Positions 44,245 to 52,611 of a stretch of 64,000 nt of DNA are shown here, one piece after another. Each line of letters begins with the position of its first letter. The first letter of the stretch is position 1. The stretch comes from CAYVTM01 sp964454645. Lineage in GTDB: Bacteria; Bacteroidota; Bacteroidia; Sphingobacteriales; Sphingobacteriaceae. Location: NCBI GenBank assembly GCA_964454645.1, contig CAYVTM010000004.1, positions 186,001-250,000 of the forward strand, read 5' to 3'. Below the pieces are notes generated by a model that saw only the letters and a program-made list of their open reading frames with translations, did no database searches and was not told the origin of the DNA. Both the position numbers and the translations under genes were made by a program.

Positions 44245-45047
44245 TAGGCAGCTTGGAAATTGATTGTAATGACTTCAATTTTACCCTTTGTACGAGTTGC
44301 TTTAGTACCTACCGACACTTTCTGCGCTATGGAGGTTGTGTACCACTTGTGAGCCCTTGTGTAGCGTTCTAAGAGGGGTGATGGGTACGATGACAGGATG
44401 AATTTTCCTTTAATATTTGATAAAGAGATAAGCAGGTTCTCAAAGTCCTGTTCCGTGTAGCCTTTATACCCTCGACAATCAGAATTGAAGTAGGGCGGGT
44501 CGCAATAAAAGAGAGCCTGTTCGCTATCCCTTGACTTAACAATATAGAGTGCATCAGCACATTCGAGCTGTACATTTTGCAACCGGATCGCTAACTCTTC
44601 GGTAAACCTGTCTTTATTGTTTACGATTTTCTTTGTTGTCGTGTTGGACGATTTGTCGTACCCCCATGAACTATCAAGAATTGAGCTGAATCCTTGCGAG
44701 CTTAATACCCACACTGCCCATGCCCGGTCTATCTCATCGAATAAGTGTGGGTAATTGTAAATGACTTGCGCATCTTCATAGCAGGTGCGGGAATGGAGCG
44801 TGATACGGATCATTTTCTCTAATTCGAGAAACTTATTCTGCACGACCTTATAGAAATTTATCAATTCCTTGTTCGTGTCGTTCAGCACTTCTACCGGAGA
44901 TGGTGGCTTGGCAAAAAAGATGGCTGCTCCGCCCAAGAATGGCTCGCAATACAGGGTGTGCGGAGGAATGAGGTTAATGATGGTGGAAGCAAGCTTCTGT
45001 TTTCCGCCATACCATGTGAGTGGTGTTTTGAGTTTGTTTTTGTTCAT
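44244..45047 (-). CDS. DNA adenine methyltransferase, D12 class (Dam-like)
   Basis: A 267-residue N6-adenine methyltransferase. The SAM-binding motif is seen as EPFLGGAAIFF (residues 35-45) and the catalytic motif as DPPY (183-186); PLTWYGGKQKL marks the N-terminus. The order is that of D12/Dam enzymes. I use the ATG at 45047; the frame opens two codons earlier with TTG. Target sequence is unknown. No restriction enzyme gene is near, so it may protect the element from host restriction or regulate it. Confidence 0.92.
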   Translation of the reverse strand: MNKNKLKTPLTWYGGKQKLASTIINLIPPHTLYCEPFLGGAAIFFAKPPSPVEVLNDTNKELINFYKVVQNKFLELEKMIRITLHSRTCYEDAQVIYNYPHLFDEIDRAWAVWVLSSQGFSSILDSSWGYDKSSNTTTKKIVNNKDRFTEELAIRLQNVQLECADALYIVKSRDSEQALFYCDPPYFNSDCRGYKGYTEQDFENLLISLSNIKGKFILSSYPSPLLERYTRAHKWYTTSIAQKVSVGTKATRTKGKIEVITINFQAA

Positions 45048-45092
45048 AGTCAATAAAATTTAGAGTTAAAAAATCAGAAAAGAGTAGAGAGG

Positions 45093-45173
45093 CTTGCTCG
45101 CTTGCGCGAGGCAGGATAGCAATGGGACGGAGCCATTGCCTACCCTGGCAGGGGCAAGCCCCTACAGCCCCAG
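45093..45173. repeat. GC-rich stem-loop cluster between relaxase and methylase genes
   Basis: Three inverted repeats lie in about 80 bases: CTCGC/GCGAG at 45097-45110, a perfect GCAATGG/CCATTGC at 45119-45139 around a 7-base loop, and GGGGC/GCCCC near 45151-45162. The region is far richer in GC than its surroundings. It could be a transcription terminator, a REP-like repeat or part of a transfer origin. Confidence 0.55.
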
Positions 45174-46013
45174 CGAACGTGAACGTTTGCGGGAAGTATT
45201 GATATTGGAGCGTAACTTTTCAAGTGCATGGAGTCGCTCGTTTTGTTTGTCGAGTGCGCGGAGCTGCTCTTCAGAAATGCCGAGTTTTGCGAAGCGGTAT
45301 TTTATGTTGTTGTGGATGATGCCGTATGGCTTTCCACCTCGTTCATACACGGTGTATCCTGCATTCGTAAGTGAATTGAAGAATGATCGTGTTGTTGAAG
45401 AAAGCAGAAAACAATCACGTACTTTCTGCGAAATGATATCTTTTGTTAGTACAAGATCAGGGTTGCGTTTACGCATATAATATTCGCGCTCATTTGAAAG
45501 TTTCTGCCCCCATGTGTGTTCGTTAATGGTTGGTTCTAACTCAGGATATTTTTTCCGTATGTATGCATTCATACCAAACTGCATTTCCTTTAACTTATCT
45601 TTCGATTGCCGTGTTGAACGAGCTTGCATGAGTTCATTTCCTGATACGATCACATGTGCGTGATAATGTGCTTCGTGCTTGTGGATAGTTCCATAGGCTT
45701 GCGCATTCGGATATGCACGTTGTAAATATTCTTCGACTAAGTCATGCATGATTTCAGGCGTCATATGATCGCGATGGAGCGGGCTTATCGAGAGAATGCA
45801 ATGCATGGCTCTATTGCCATTCTTTCGCTTGGTTGCGTAGTTGTCATAGTTTGTGTTGAGTTCGCTGGTAACATCCTCAAGCGAATGAGCATACAGGTTA
45901 TGGAATATCCCTTCGCTTCGATAGTCAGCAATACGCCCCTTGTCAAAGGCTATATATTCAACGGTATTTTTTACCGCCTTCCAATGTTTGACGGGGATCA
46001 GTTTTATAATCAT
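45162..46013 (-). CDS. Relaxase/mobilization nuclease (HUH type)
   Basis: A 283-residue relaxase. The histidine triad motif HKHEAHYHAH is at residues 111-120, with a probable catalytic tyrosine in the N-terminal part (WKAVKNTVEYIAF), as in MobA/VirD2-type nucleases that nick oriT and lead the strand into the recipient. I use the ATG at 46013; the longer frame to 46133 is antisense-like and would sit inside mobC. It overlaps mobC by 56 bases, which is usual for mobC-mobA pairs. Confidence 0.85.
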   Translation of the reverse strand: MIIKLIPVKHWKAVKNTVEYIAFDKGRIADYRSEGIFHNLYAHSLEDVTSELNTNYDNYATKRKNGNRAMHCILSISPLHRDHMTPEIMHDLVEEYLQRAYPNAQAYGTIHKHEAHYHAHVIVSGNELMQARSTRQSKDKLKEMQFGMNAYIRKKYPELEPTINEHTWGQKLSNEREYYMRKRNPDLVLTKDIISQKVRDCFLLSSTTRSFFNSLTNAGYTVYERGGKPYGIIHNNIKYRFAKLGISEEQLRALDKQNERLHALEKLRSNINTSRKRSRSLGL

Positions 46014-46467
46014 TGATAATTTGAATGAAGTGAAGTAATTGCTCGTACCGTTCAGGATAATGGGCAATAAAGTGCCTGATGATTGTTTCGATGCTGTCAG
46101 GTCGTGCAAGTGCTTTTGTGATTTCAGCTTCAAGCGATTTCACCTGCGCTGTGAGCTTGTCGATGTCATTGTAGGTTACGTGCGATTCAGTGTGACAATG
46201 ACGGACAAGCTGATTGATGTTACCGCCCGTTTTGCGAAGGGTAGCAATGAGTTCAACAATCTTTGTATTGTTCGGCAACACATAGCCGACATTGAGTTCA
46301 TCTGCACGAATGAGTGCCTTTAAAAATTGCGATACATTCATTTCTTTTTTGCGTGCACGATCTTCAAGTTTGCGTGCATCTTCATTGGGCAAATGGAGGG
46401 TGTACGCTTTGTGCGTTTTGCGATACGCACGCTTGCGCAAGCGTTCCCGGTCTTTGTTGTCATTCAT
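45958..46467 (-). CDS. MobC-like mobilization accessory protein
   Basis: A 169-residue basic protein. The N-terminal ribbon-helix-helix-like region (KAYTLHLPNEDARKLEDRARKKEMNVSQFLKALI) and the later GGNINQLVRHCHTE motif are typical of MobC relaxosome proteins, which bind oriT and help the relaxase. The start at 46467 overlaps the coupling-protein stop by 8 bases. A longer frame to 46956 is out-of-frame coding sequence of the coupling protein and was rejected. Confidence 0.85.
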   Translation of the reverse strand: MNDNKDRERLRKRAYRKTHKAYTLHLPNEDARKLEDRARKKEMNVSQFLKALIRADELNVGYVLPNNTKIVELIATLRKTGGNINQLVRHCHTESHVTYNDIDKLTAQVKSLEAEITKALARPDSIETIIRHFIAHYPERYEQLLHFIQIINDYKTDPRQTLEGGKKYR

Positions 46468-47932
46468 TAGTTGTGTGATGTGGGTTGATGATGGTGTGGA
46501 GTGGAAATGGTGGAAGCAGTTCGAGTGGAAGTGTGCGGGTTGGGATGTGCGGAGGAAGTGCGAGGAATTTTTTGAAGCGAGAGTTTTCGTAGTACGGTTT
46601 GATCGGTACAACTGTAAGACGGTGGTGTCCGTGCAATACGAGGGCTTTGTCTTTGGAGAGCGAGCGCACTTCATCTGGTGTAAGGAGTGGTCGGATTGAT
46701 TTTGCACCTGTCTTTTCGTCCACCACTTCTCGTTTACCTGAGATTGTAGAAAGTTCTCTGCACGTTGAAAGCGGTTGATTGGTATAGAACATCTGGGTAT
46801 AGCAACTTGACATAATGGTTCGCGCGACATTATCTCCATACAAATGTTGGAGCTGGGTGGTCTTTTCTTGTACGATGAGCGCAAGTGCAAGACCAAATTT
46901 TCTTCCCTGCGTGATGGCGAGCGAAATGGAATTGATACGATATATTCCTTTCTCATCTAAGATGCAATAGAGCGGAAGCAAGTTTGTGTTGGGAGTGCCT
47001 GCAAGTACACGATTGAACAACTGATGAAAGAATACCGAAATGAGCAATCGATACTGTGCAAGCTCTGATGCATTGGTCTGTAAAAAGATGATGGTCTTCT
47101 CCTTTCGGATGGCATCAATGTCAAAGGTTGAGTGAGCGGTAATCCTGCGAATGCTATCTTGAGCGAATACGTGCTGCAACACCGCTTTCGCAGTTGAAAT
47201 AATTGATGCCTTGAGCGCATCGCTATTGCCTGTAAAGCTAAGGTACTCATTAAAGGTTTGTTCATCCGCATACATACTCATGTAGCGATCAAATTCTTCG
47301 GGCTTTGCAGTAAGCAAAAGCACAAGATCGTAGAGCGTTGGAACATTGCGATACTTCGGTTCAAGTTGATACATTGTTTTGCCGAGGAGTTGCAATAAAC
47401 CGATTGCGGAGTTTTGCCAAAATGGATCTTTGGCATCACTTCCTAATTCCATCTGCACGAGTGCGGTAATGAATTCAGGTAAGTCTTCAATCTTTTCAGG
47501 AAATGGATTCCATCCGGCACTTTCTTGTCCTGTGCGATCTGAAAAATTGAGAATAATTATTTTGTATCCAAGTTGCTTGTATCGAGGAGCAACAACGGAA
47601 TACAATTCTTTCGATGGGTCTAAAACCACCACGCTTCCATGACCTGCCACATTAAAAAGTGAGGGCACTGAAAATGCAACAGATTTCCCCGCACCACTTT
47701 GCGCTGAAACTAAACAGTGTTGGAAATTGGCTTTTCCCTGAATCCCATACACACCACCACACGAAAATCCTACAGCGTTCTTTTTCAGGATGGATGAGGG
47801 TTGCGCAAGTGAGGCATCGTAGGTGTCATTGAGTTTGTGTTTTGAGCTGTCGCGGATCATCACAAACAGCTCTCCTAAGAGCTTGAAAAATGCTTGTCCC
47901 ATTTCGATTAGAATGTCGATGAGTTGAATCAT
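46460..47932 (-). CDS. Type IV coupling protein (TraD/VirD4/TraG-like)
   Basis: A 490-residue ATPase. Walker A is SAQSGAGKS at residues 76-84 and Walker B is LPLYCILDEKG; the N-terminus has a short hydrophobic segment. It recruits the relaxase-DNA complex to a mating channel. The ATG at 47932 is chosen because the preceding small gene ends there (TAATATG); the frame to 48007 would overlap it. Its presence without other channel genes suggests the element brings its own coupling step but borrows a conjugation pore. Confidence 0.9.
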   Translation of the reverse strand: MIQLIDILIEMGQAFFKLLGELFVMIRDSSKHKLNDTYDASLAQPSSILKKNAVGFSCGGVYGIQGKANFQHCLVSAQSGAGKSVAFSVPSLFNVAGHGSVVVLDPSKELYSVVAPRYKQLGYKIIILNFSDRTGQESAGWNPFPEKIEDLPEFITALVQMELGSDAKDPFWQNSAIGLLQLLGKTMYQLEPKYRNVPTLYDLVLLLTAKPEEFDRYMSMYADEQTFNEYLSFTGNSDALKASIISTAKAVLQHVFAQDSIRRITAHSTFDIDAIRKEKTIIFLQTNASELAQYRLLISVFFHQLFNRVLAGTPNTNLLPLYCILDEKGIYRINSISLAITQGRKFGLALALIVQEKTTQLQHLYGDNVARTIMSSCYTQMFYTNQPLSTCRELSTISGKREVVDEKTGAKSIRPLLTPDEVRSLSKDKALVLHGHHRLTVVPIKPYYENSRFKKFLALPPHIPTRTLPLELLPPFPLHTIINPHHTTNE

Positions 47933-47933
47933 A

Positions 47934-48077
47934 TTATTTGCGTAAATAATGTTTGAGAATATCGGCAAGTGCAGTAAAGAGGATAGTAAGGACTCTACTT
48001 GCCGCATAGAGTACGTGAAGAAAAATGAGCAGGAGCATTTTGATCATGCCCCAACTGATGCGTAAAAACTGTTTCAT
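47934..48077 (-). CDS. 47-residue putative membrane peptide in the transfer operon
   Basis: A small reading frame (MKQFLRISWGMIKMLLLIFL start, HYLRK end) with one hydrophobic helix about residues 10-37 and a positively charged start. Its stop overlaps the start region of the coupling protein (TAATATG), consistent with translational coupling. It is too short for usual gene-calling thresholds. It could tether or regulate the coupling protein, but this is only inferred. Confidence 0.6.
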   Translation of the reverse strand: MKQFLRISWGMIKMLLLIFLHVLYAASRVLTILFTALADILKHYLRK

Positions 48078-48084
48078 TGGTTGA

Positions 48085-48831
48085 TTATTGAAGGGTGCGA
48101 GGAAGGGATGCGCTCACGATAACCTGTGCCCCCGAAAGGAGCTTGGTATAGAAGGAAGCAATAAGTTCAAAACGTTCTGCATCTTGAATCGTAGTGGGTT
48201 GATAAATAATAAAGACGGTTATTCCTTCCATGTCGCCAAGCGGATATCTGTCCTTAAAGCGATTGAGCATTTTTTCCGATTTAGTAAGTTCAGTTAGCTG
48301 TTTCGGGTTATAGAAATTAGCAAGCGATGACCGCTCGACTAAATCGCTGTTGATGATCAGTACCTTTTTATGTGCGGGTGATGTTCTCAGCGTTTCTACT
48401 TCTCGTGCAATAACTGCAAAAATTGCTGAGCCGATTCGGTCTTCATTTTTACCGTTAAGATTACTCAGAGCGGTATTGATCGATGACCAGTATTGATTGA
48501 TGTGGTCGGATCGTTCTAAATCATTTGAAAACCATCGGTTGTGTACCGCTTCAATATTGATCTCTTGCACAGGCGTAATACTGATTTCACTGATGCCTGA
48601 TATTCGAAATGTCTCCGATGCTCCGTTGTCTTTGCCATCAGCAAGCGAGTGAATCACGCTGATCTGCTGTAAGGCTTCGAGATCAAGGTGCTTAAAATCT
48701 TTCTCCGTATTGTCCCCGATGTAGCTGATGATTTGGCTGTCAGGTTCCCGAAAGAATGTACAGGACGTGAGCGTGCAGACACTCACACTTGCAAGCGTTG
48801 CGCAGGCAAGTAGTAAAATAAAATTCCTCAT
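48085..48831 (-). CDS. Lipoprotein of unknown function in the transfer operon
   Basis: A 248-residue protein with a signal peptide and lipobox LTSC ending at Cys24, so it should be anchored to a membrane. The middle and C-terminal parts have a von Willebrand-like alternation of strands and helices (KKVLIINSDLVERS, EGITVFIIYQP), but no MIDAS motif is complete. It is followed by the small membrane peptide and the coupling protein and preceded by a four-helix membrane protein. I do not recognise a family. Confidence 0.72.
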   Translation of the reverse strand: MRNFILLLACATLASVSVCTLTSCTFFREPDSQIISYIGDNTEKDFKHLDLEALQQISVIHSLADGKDNGASETFRISGISEISITPVQEINIEAVHNRWFSNDLERSDHINQYWSSINTALSNLNGKNEDRIGSAIFAVIAREVETLRTSPAHKKVLIINSDLVERSSLANFYNPKQLTELTKSEKMLNRFKDRYPLGDMEGITVFIIYQPTTIQDAERFELIASFYTKLLSGAQVIVSASLPRTLQ

Positions 48832-48850
48832 AGTTGTTTTGAATTAAAGG

Positions 48851-49870
48851 TTAATATTCGATGTGTTCATGGTTAGAATGTGCAGGTGAGTTTGTGCCGG
48901 TTTTAAAATGGTATTCTTTCAGGCACCCTGCTTTAATGGCTTCTTGTTGCTTATGAATGCCATCAATCAGATCGCGTTCGTATAATGTCCATGCACCTTG
49001 TGTTAGCACCATATCAGCGTACTCTTTCTCAGCTTTTGCAAGCTTTTCTTCCAGTGCAGCTTTTTCTTTCACTGCCTCGCGATATCGTTTGTCGTGCTGT
49101 TTGTATTCATTGCGTTCATCCCACTGTTCTTGGGTAGGTAAAAATGCATACGAGATAAATACTGCGACCAAGAAATAGATAGTATTCCATATTGCCCATA
49201 CAAACGGTTGATTCATTACCGATTCTCTGTGCAGCTGCTGATAATATTCCTCACGAATCACACCCAAGAAATAAAAGAGCATGAAGGCACCGAGCGAACC
49301 TATGACAAGAGTAAAGACTTTCGCACGCTTTGTTTTACAGAAATGAAGTCGTTGTCCGACAGTATGCGCGAGAACTGAAAATGCTCCGACCATAAATATC
49401 GAAAGTAGTACGCTTGCAAGTAAATTCGGTGCAACTGCTTGAAGTGCCGTTGCATTCATGATTGTGTCCAATGTCATGATGAGAATTAAGGAAAGCAGGG
49501 GTATCCAATGCCATTTCCATGCGTATGAAAGTGGTTCCATTCTTTCGCGGTCAATCAAGGCACTGCGTTTGATCGGGTCAAGCTCTTCCATGCGTTTATT
49601 GATACGCTCCCGCACATTTTGAATGTGCATGGCATCAAGTGCTTGGCTGAGTTCTTGCAAGCGGGGCATGAGTGCTTGTTTTACCTGTCCAATAAGTATG
49701 GCAACATCTGCTGACATCACATCAAAGATTTTTTGAATATTGATGCCGATTCGTGCCGATGCGATATTGATATCGCCCTTTGCCCTCGCGGAAATTTTTC
49801 CCAACGATGTTGAGATGTGTTGCTCCAAGACCTTGTCCTGTATGCGAACACCGGTAAATTTTGTTTTCAT
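48851..49870 (-). CDS. Four-transmembrane-helix protein of unknown function
   Basis: A 339-residue protein with an N-terminal amphipathic helical part (about 1-115), four hydrophobic helices (about 118-140, 145-170, 180-205 and 215-240) and a C-terminal coiled coil (about 250-310, KEKAALEEKLAKAEKEYADM). It precedes the lipoprotein gene by 19 bases and probably works with it. A shared role in DNA transfer or surface exclusion is possible but not supported by a known family. Confidence 0.72.
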   Translation of the reverse strand: MKTKFTGVRIQDKVLEQHISTSLGKISARAKGDINIASARIGINIQKIFDVMSADVAILIGQVKQALMPRLQELSQALDAMHIQNVRERINKRMEELDPIKRSALIDRERMEPLSYAWKWHWIPLLSLILIMTLDTIMNATALQAVAPNLLASVLLSIFMVGAFSVLAHTVGQRLHFCKTKRAKVFTLVIGSLGAFMLFYFLGVIREEYYQQLHRESVMNQPFVWAIWNTIYFLVAVFISYAFLPTQEQWDERNEYKQHDKRYREAVKEKAALEEKLAKAEKEYADMVLTQGAWTLYERDLIDGIHKQQEAIKAGCLKEYHFKTGTNSPAHSNHEHIEY

Positions 49871-49961
49871 ATTGTATTTTTATAAGTACGTGGTTAGTTT
49901 GAATAAAGAGGAATCTCTTCATGAAATCTCCATAAGCAGAAAAGCTCTTAGGGAAAGCGGG

Positions 49962-49993
49962 ATAAAAACTCCCTGCATAAGAAGCAGGGAGTT
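49962..49993 (-). terminator. Terminator upstream of the transfer operon
   Basis: AACTCCCTGC and GCAGGGAGTT form a perfect 10-bp stem around a 7-base loop, followed on the minus strand by TTT. It ends the transcript of the gene at 50025-50729. Confidence 0.8.
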
Positions 49994-50024
49994 CATAGAT
50001 TTATCGGTAAATGAGAGGGTGTCG

Positions 50025-50729
50025 TTAATAATATCGAGCGATCAGGCGTTGCAGTTTTTTCTTGTCGCTGTGGAGCCTGTTTAAGAAAGCATAAAAGGCG
50101 ATTCGCCATGCAAGAAATTCATCCTCGCGCATAAAGTACTCCGTACGCGCATTTTCATATTCTTTCCGGAAAGAATTCAATTCTTTACATAACTGAGGGT
50201 CGTAGGATTCATGCGATAGTAATTCAAGTTTTGATATTTTCCTCCGCAATGTGCGCATTCTTCCATACGAGACAGCTGTTTCAATTGTAAAGTTTAATTC
50301 GTCAGCACACTCTCCAAGCGTTTGGTTATAATGTAGCTCTATGTAAGTGCAGGCGCGAGTAAGACGTTCACGAAGCTTAGTCTTTAATGTTTTGGGGGAA
50401 TATGGCCGGCTTCGTAAGGAATTGAGGATAAATGTTCGTTCATAACCGATGACCTCGGCATGATATTGATTTAGCCTGACAATTTGGTAGGCAACAGAGG
50501 TTTGCAGTAAGAGTGGCGGGTCTGCAAAAAACGACTTTAATGCTGAAAAATCGTATATTTTTAGGCATCTTTTAACAATATCCTGCAGTGATTGTTCTGG
50601 GCGTATCCAATCATGACACCTTTCAGCTTGCTGCTTCTCGGTATAAAACCTTTTAAGAAGCTGATAATCAGTTGCATAATGACACCCATTTGTGGTACCA
50701 TTCGCGAGAGAGCGTAGATAGTTTTTCAT
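50025..50729 (-). CDS. Hypothetical protein with a possible helix-turn-helix
   Basis: A 234-residue basic protein, probably helical. The segment LTRACTYIELHYNQTLGECADELNFTIETAVSYGRM (about 125-165) has the spacing of a helix-turn-helix, so a DNA-binding or regulatory role is possible. I recognise no family. It is the first gene on the minus strand ahead of the transfer genes, ends at a terminator, and faces a divergent cargo operon across a 330-base region. Confidence 0.65.
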   Translation of the reverse strand: MKNYLRSLANGTTNGCHYATDYQLLKRFYTEKQQAERCHDWIRPEQSLQDIVKRCLKIYDFSALKSFFADPPLLLQTSVAYQIVRLNQYHAEVIGYERTFILNSLRSRPYSPKTLKTKLRERLTRACTYIELHYNQTLGECADELNFTIETAVSYGRMRTLRRKISKLELLSHESYDPQLCKELNSFRKEYENARTEYFMREDEFLAWRIAFYAFLNRLHSDKKKLQRLIARYY

Positions 50730-50820
50730 GATTGTTAGGGGTTAAACTGTTTACCCGCCTGTGTTTCTGAAAGAAAAACACCGGTGGAATTAGGTTAAAT
50801 TGATTCCTTTTTGCTCTACG

Positions 50821-50850
50821 AGAGCTCATCCTTGGGGTGGGCTCTTTTTT
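50821..50850 (+). terminator. Terminator-like hairpin in the leader of the cargo operon
   Basis: An 11-bp stem with two G-T pairs (AGAGCTCATCC / GGGTGGGCTCT) and a short loop, followed by six T on the plus strand. No plus-strand gene precedes it, so it may end a short RNA or an antisense transcript. Confidence 0.55.
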
Positions 50851-51034
50851 AGTTTTAGTTGCTAGAGCTGCAACTGCCATGTTAGTTTCCATTTGCTTTT
50901 TGTTTTAGTTTTTTGATGTTTTTTTAAAGCTTTCGCAAGTTAAATATTTAACTTAAATTAACCAAATAAATGAACAATTTATTTTAAAAAACATTTTTAT
51001 TTGCTTTTTTCTTTTAAATATAAGGTATATAGGT

Positions 51035-51042
51035 TATCTTTG
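51035..51042 (+). promoter_or_regulatory. -7 box of the cargo operon
   Basis: TATCTTTG matches TAnnTTTG and lies 18 bases before the ATG at 51061, supporting that start over 51001. Confidence 0.55.
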
Positions 51043-51060
51043 GTTGTTAAATATAAAATA

Positions 51061-51951
51061 ATGCTTGAAACACCAAAATCACTCCTTTTCTCCAAGGTAT
51101 ACCGTCTGATAGACGGTGGTAAGGGGGGCCTTTTTAAGAATCAGTCCGAGTTGGCGAAAGAGATAGTTAACTTACAGACGCACTATTCCAATGTGACCTC
51201 GTTGGTTCCTTTCCTAAGTGCAGTGCTGAATCCTAAGTCCCCCAAACCGATTCCGGTTAAACTTCAAGCATCTATTATTGCACTTGCTAAAACAAAACTT
51301 GACGCAGTGGAATGGGTGGAGTTTGAGAAGGCTTTTAAAGCATCCTTTGATAATTTTAAAAAACCTGAAGAGTATGTGCAGCGTGCTGAGGATGTGCTTA
51401 AACGTTTCATTAAATGTGTTGAAACCGCCCATGAACACCACCTCTTTACATTTCACCCGGCAGAATTGAATTGGCAATCTCACGAAGATGCTAAGAGGCT
51501 CGTTAAGGAACTTCTTGAACATATAAATATAACAAGTGAACAGAAGCACTCGATGTATCATTTCTACTTCCCGCATATACAAGTTGCCGCAGCTTTTTGG
51601 CAAAAGCTGAGAGAATATGCCATACATGAAGCTGGAAATACAGAGGAAAAGGCGGATCAATTACTGACAAAAGCAAATACATCGTCTTGCATCAAGGTTA
51701 TTATTGTCCCCGAAATATATTGCGTCATTCCTGTATCTTATTTTGTTGGAACGGACGAGAACGGGCTACCATTTAAGATGCTATTCTCGCTTTCATACTT
51801 AGGTGATAAGTCAAGTATTAATCAGTTCTCCGATAAGGATATAGAAAATTGGACGAGGGTAGTATTTTCTAAATTCTATTACGATCCTGATAAGGAAGAA
51901 GTTTCTTTTGAACAAATAAGAAAAACAATACATAGTCATGGAAACAAATAA
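51061..51951 (+). CDS. Putative DNA-binding protein, first gene of a cargo operon
   Basis: A 296-residue protein I do not recognise. The N-terminal 75 residues (FKNQSELAKEIVNLQ, then VTSLVPFLSAVLNPKSPKPIPVKLQASI) have the helix spacing of an XRE-like DNA-binding domain. The middle is helical, and the last 80 residues form a strand-rich domain (IKVIIVPEIYCVIPVSYFVGTDENGLPFKMLFSLSYLG) that could sense a ligand. The gene overlaps the transporter gene by 14 bases, so the two are translated together. It may be a regulator of that transporter. The ATG at 51061 follows the promoter box. Confidence 0.72.
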   Translation: MLETPKSLLFSKVYRLIDGGKGGLFKNQSELAKEIVNLQTHYSNVTSLVPFLSAVLNPKSPKPIPVKLQASIIALAKTKLDAVEWVEFEKAFKASFDNFKKPEEYVQRAEDVLKRFIKCVETAHEHHLFTFHPAELNWQSHEDAKRLVKELLEHINITSEQKHSMYHFYFPHIQVAAAFWQKLREYAIHEAGNTEEKADQLLTKANTSSCIKVIIVPEIYCVIPVSYFVGTDENGLPFKMLFSLSYLGDKSSINQFSDKDIENWTRVVFSKFYYDPDKEEVSFEQIRKTIHSHGNK

Positions 51952-52606
51952 AGACCTCAAGTATTTCACGTTGATCTCAATGCTGTTCGTCAGTTGTTTG
52001 ATCATCAGCAATACGGTTGCAACTAAGATTATTGTGTTCTGGGGTTTTAATGCGCCCGCAGGAATTATCCTGTTCCCTTTAAGCTATCTGATCAATGACG
52101 TTATGACCGAAGTGTATGGGTTCAAGCGAACAAAAAAAGTGATTTGGGCAGGTTTTATTTGCCTTGCACTCATGTCGCTCACATACGAAATCAGTATTCG
52201 CCTCACACCTGCTCCATTTTGGCAGGATCAACAATCATTTGCGACATCTTTTAGCTTGGTACCAAGGATTGTCTTTGCCGGACTGGTCGCATATCTTATG
52301 GGAACATTTCTTAACAGTATTGTTATGTCTTTGCTCAAAAAACGTACACAAGGCAAGCATCTATGGGTGCGCACAATTGGAAGCACTATCGCTGGCGAGG
52401 GCATAGATTCACTCATTTTTTATATAATCGCATTCTATGGAGTGTTTGGATTGTCGGATATCTTCTATATTGCATTTTCAAGCTTTTTACTTAAAGTTGG
52501 GTATGAAGTAATTGGTACTCCACTAACATATTTGGTTGTTAACAAACTAAAGAAAGTTGAGTCTATAGATACTTTTGACTATAATACTTCATATAATCCC
52601 TTTTAA
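51938..52606 (+). CDS. Queuosine-precursor transporter (YhhQ/VUT family)
   Basis: A 222-residue inner-membrane protein with six hydrophobic helices. The segments SNTVATKIIVFWG, FPLSYLINDVMTEVYGFKRTKKVIW and the closing GYEVIGTPLTYLVVNKLKK are typical of the VUT/YhhQ family, known to import queuosine precursors such as preQ0 and preQ1. Here it is in an integrative element, between a putative regulator and a cupin. No tRNA-guanine transglycosylase gene is in the window. Confidence 0.88.
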   Translation: METNKDLKYFTLISMLFVSCLIISNTVATKIIVFWGFNAPAGIILFPLSYLINDVMTEVYGFKRTKKVIWAGFICLALMSLTYEISIRLTPAPFWQDQQSFATSFSLVPRIVFAGLVAYLMGTFLNSIVMSLLKKRTQGKHLWVRTIGSTIAGEGIDSLIFYIIAFYGVFGLSDIFYIAFSSFLLKVGYEVIGTPLTYLVVNKLKKVESIDTFDYNTSYNPF

Positions 52607-52611
52607 TTTTT

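Larger units (their letters stand above)
50730..51060. promoter_or_regulatory. Divergent intergenic region with hairpins and repeats
   Basis: This 331-base spacer holds a plus-strand terminator-like hairpin (50821-50850), a second stem (50857-50875), the palindrome GTTAAATATTTAAC (50939-50952), two copies of TTAAATATAA (51014-51023 and 51047-51056) and a TATCTTTG box (51035-51042). It likely controls the cargo operon and perhaps the minus-strand gene. Confidence 0.6.

Noticed and set aside
46468..46956. N-terminal extension of the MobC frame
   Set aside because: It lies entirely inside the coupling-protein gene in another frame and is rich in residues typical of antisense or shifted reading.
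50668..50892. A 74-residue minus-strand frame upstream of the gene at 50729
   Set aside because: It overlaps the spacer with hairpins and repeats, has no family pattern and overlaps the start of the neighbouring gene.
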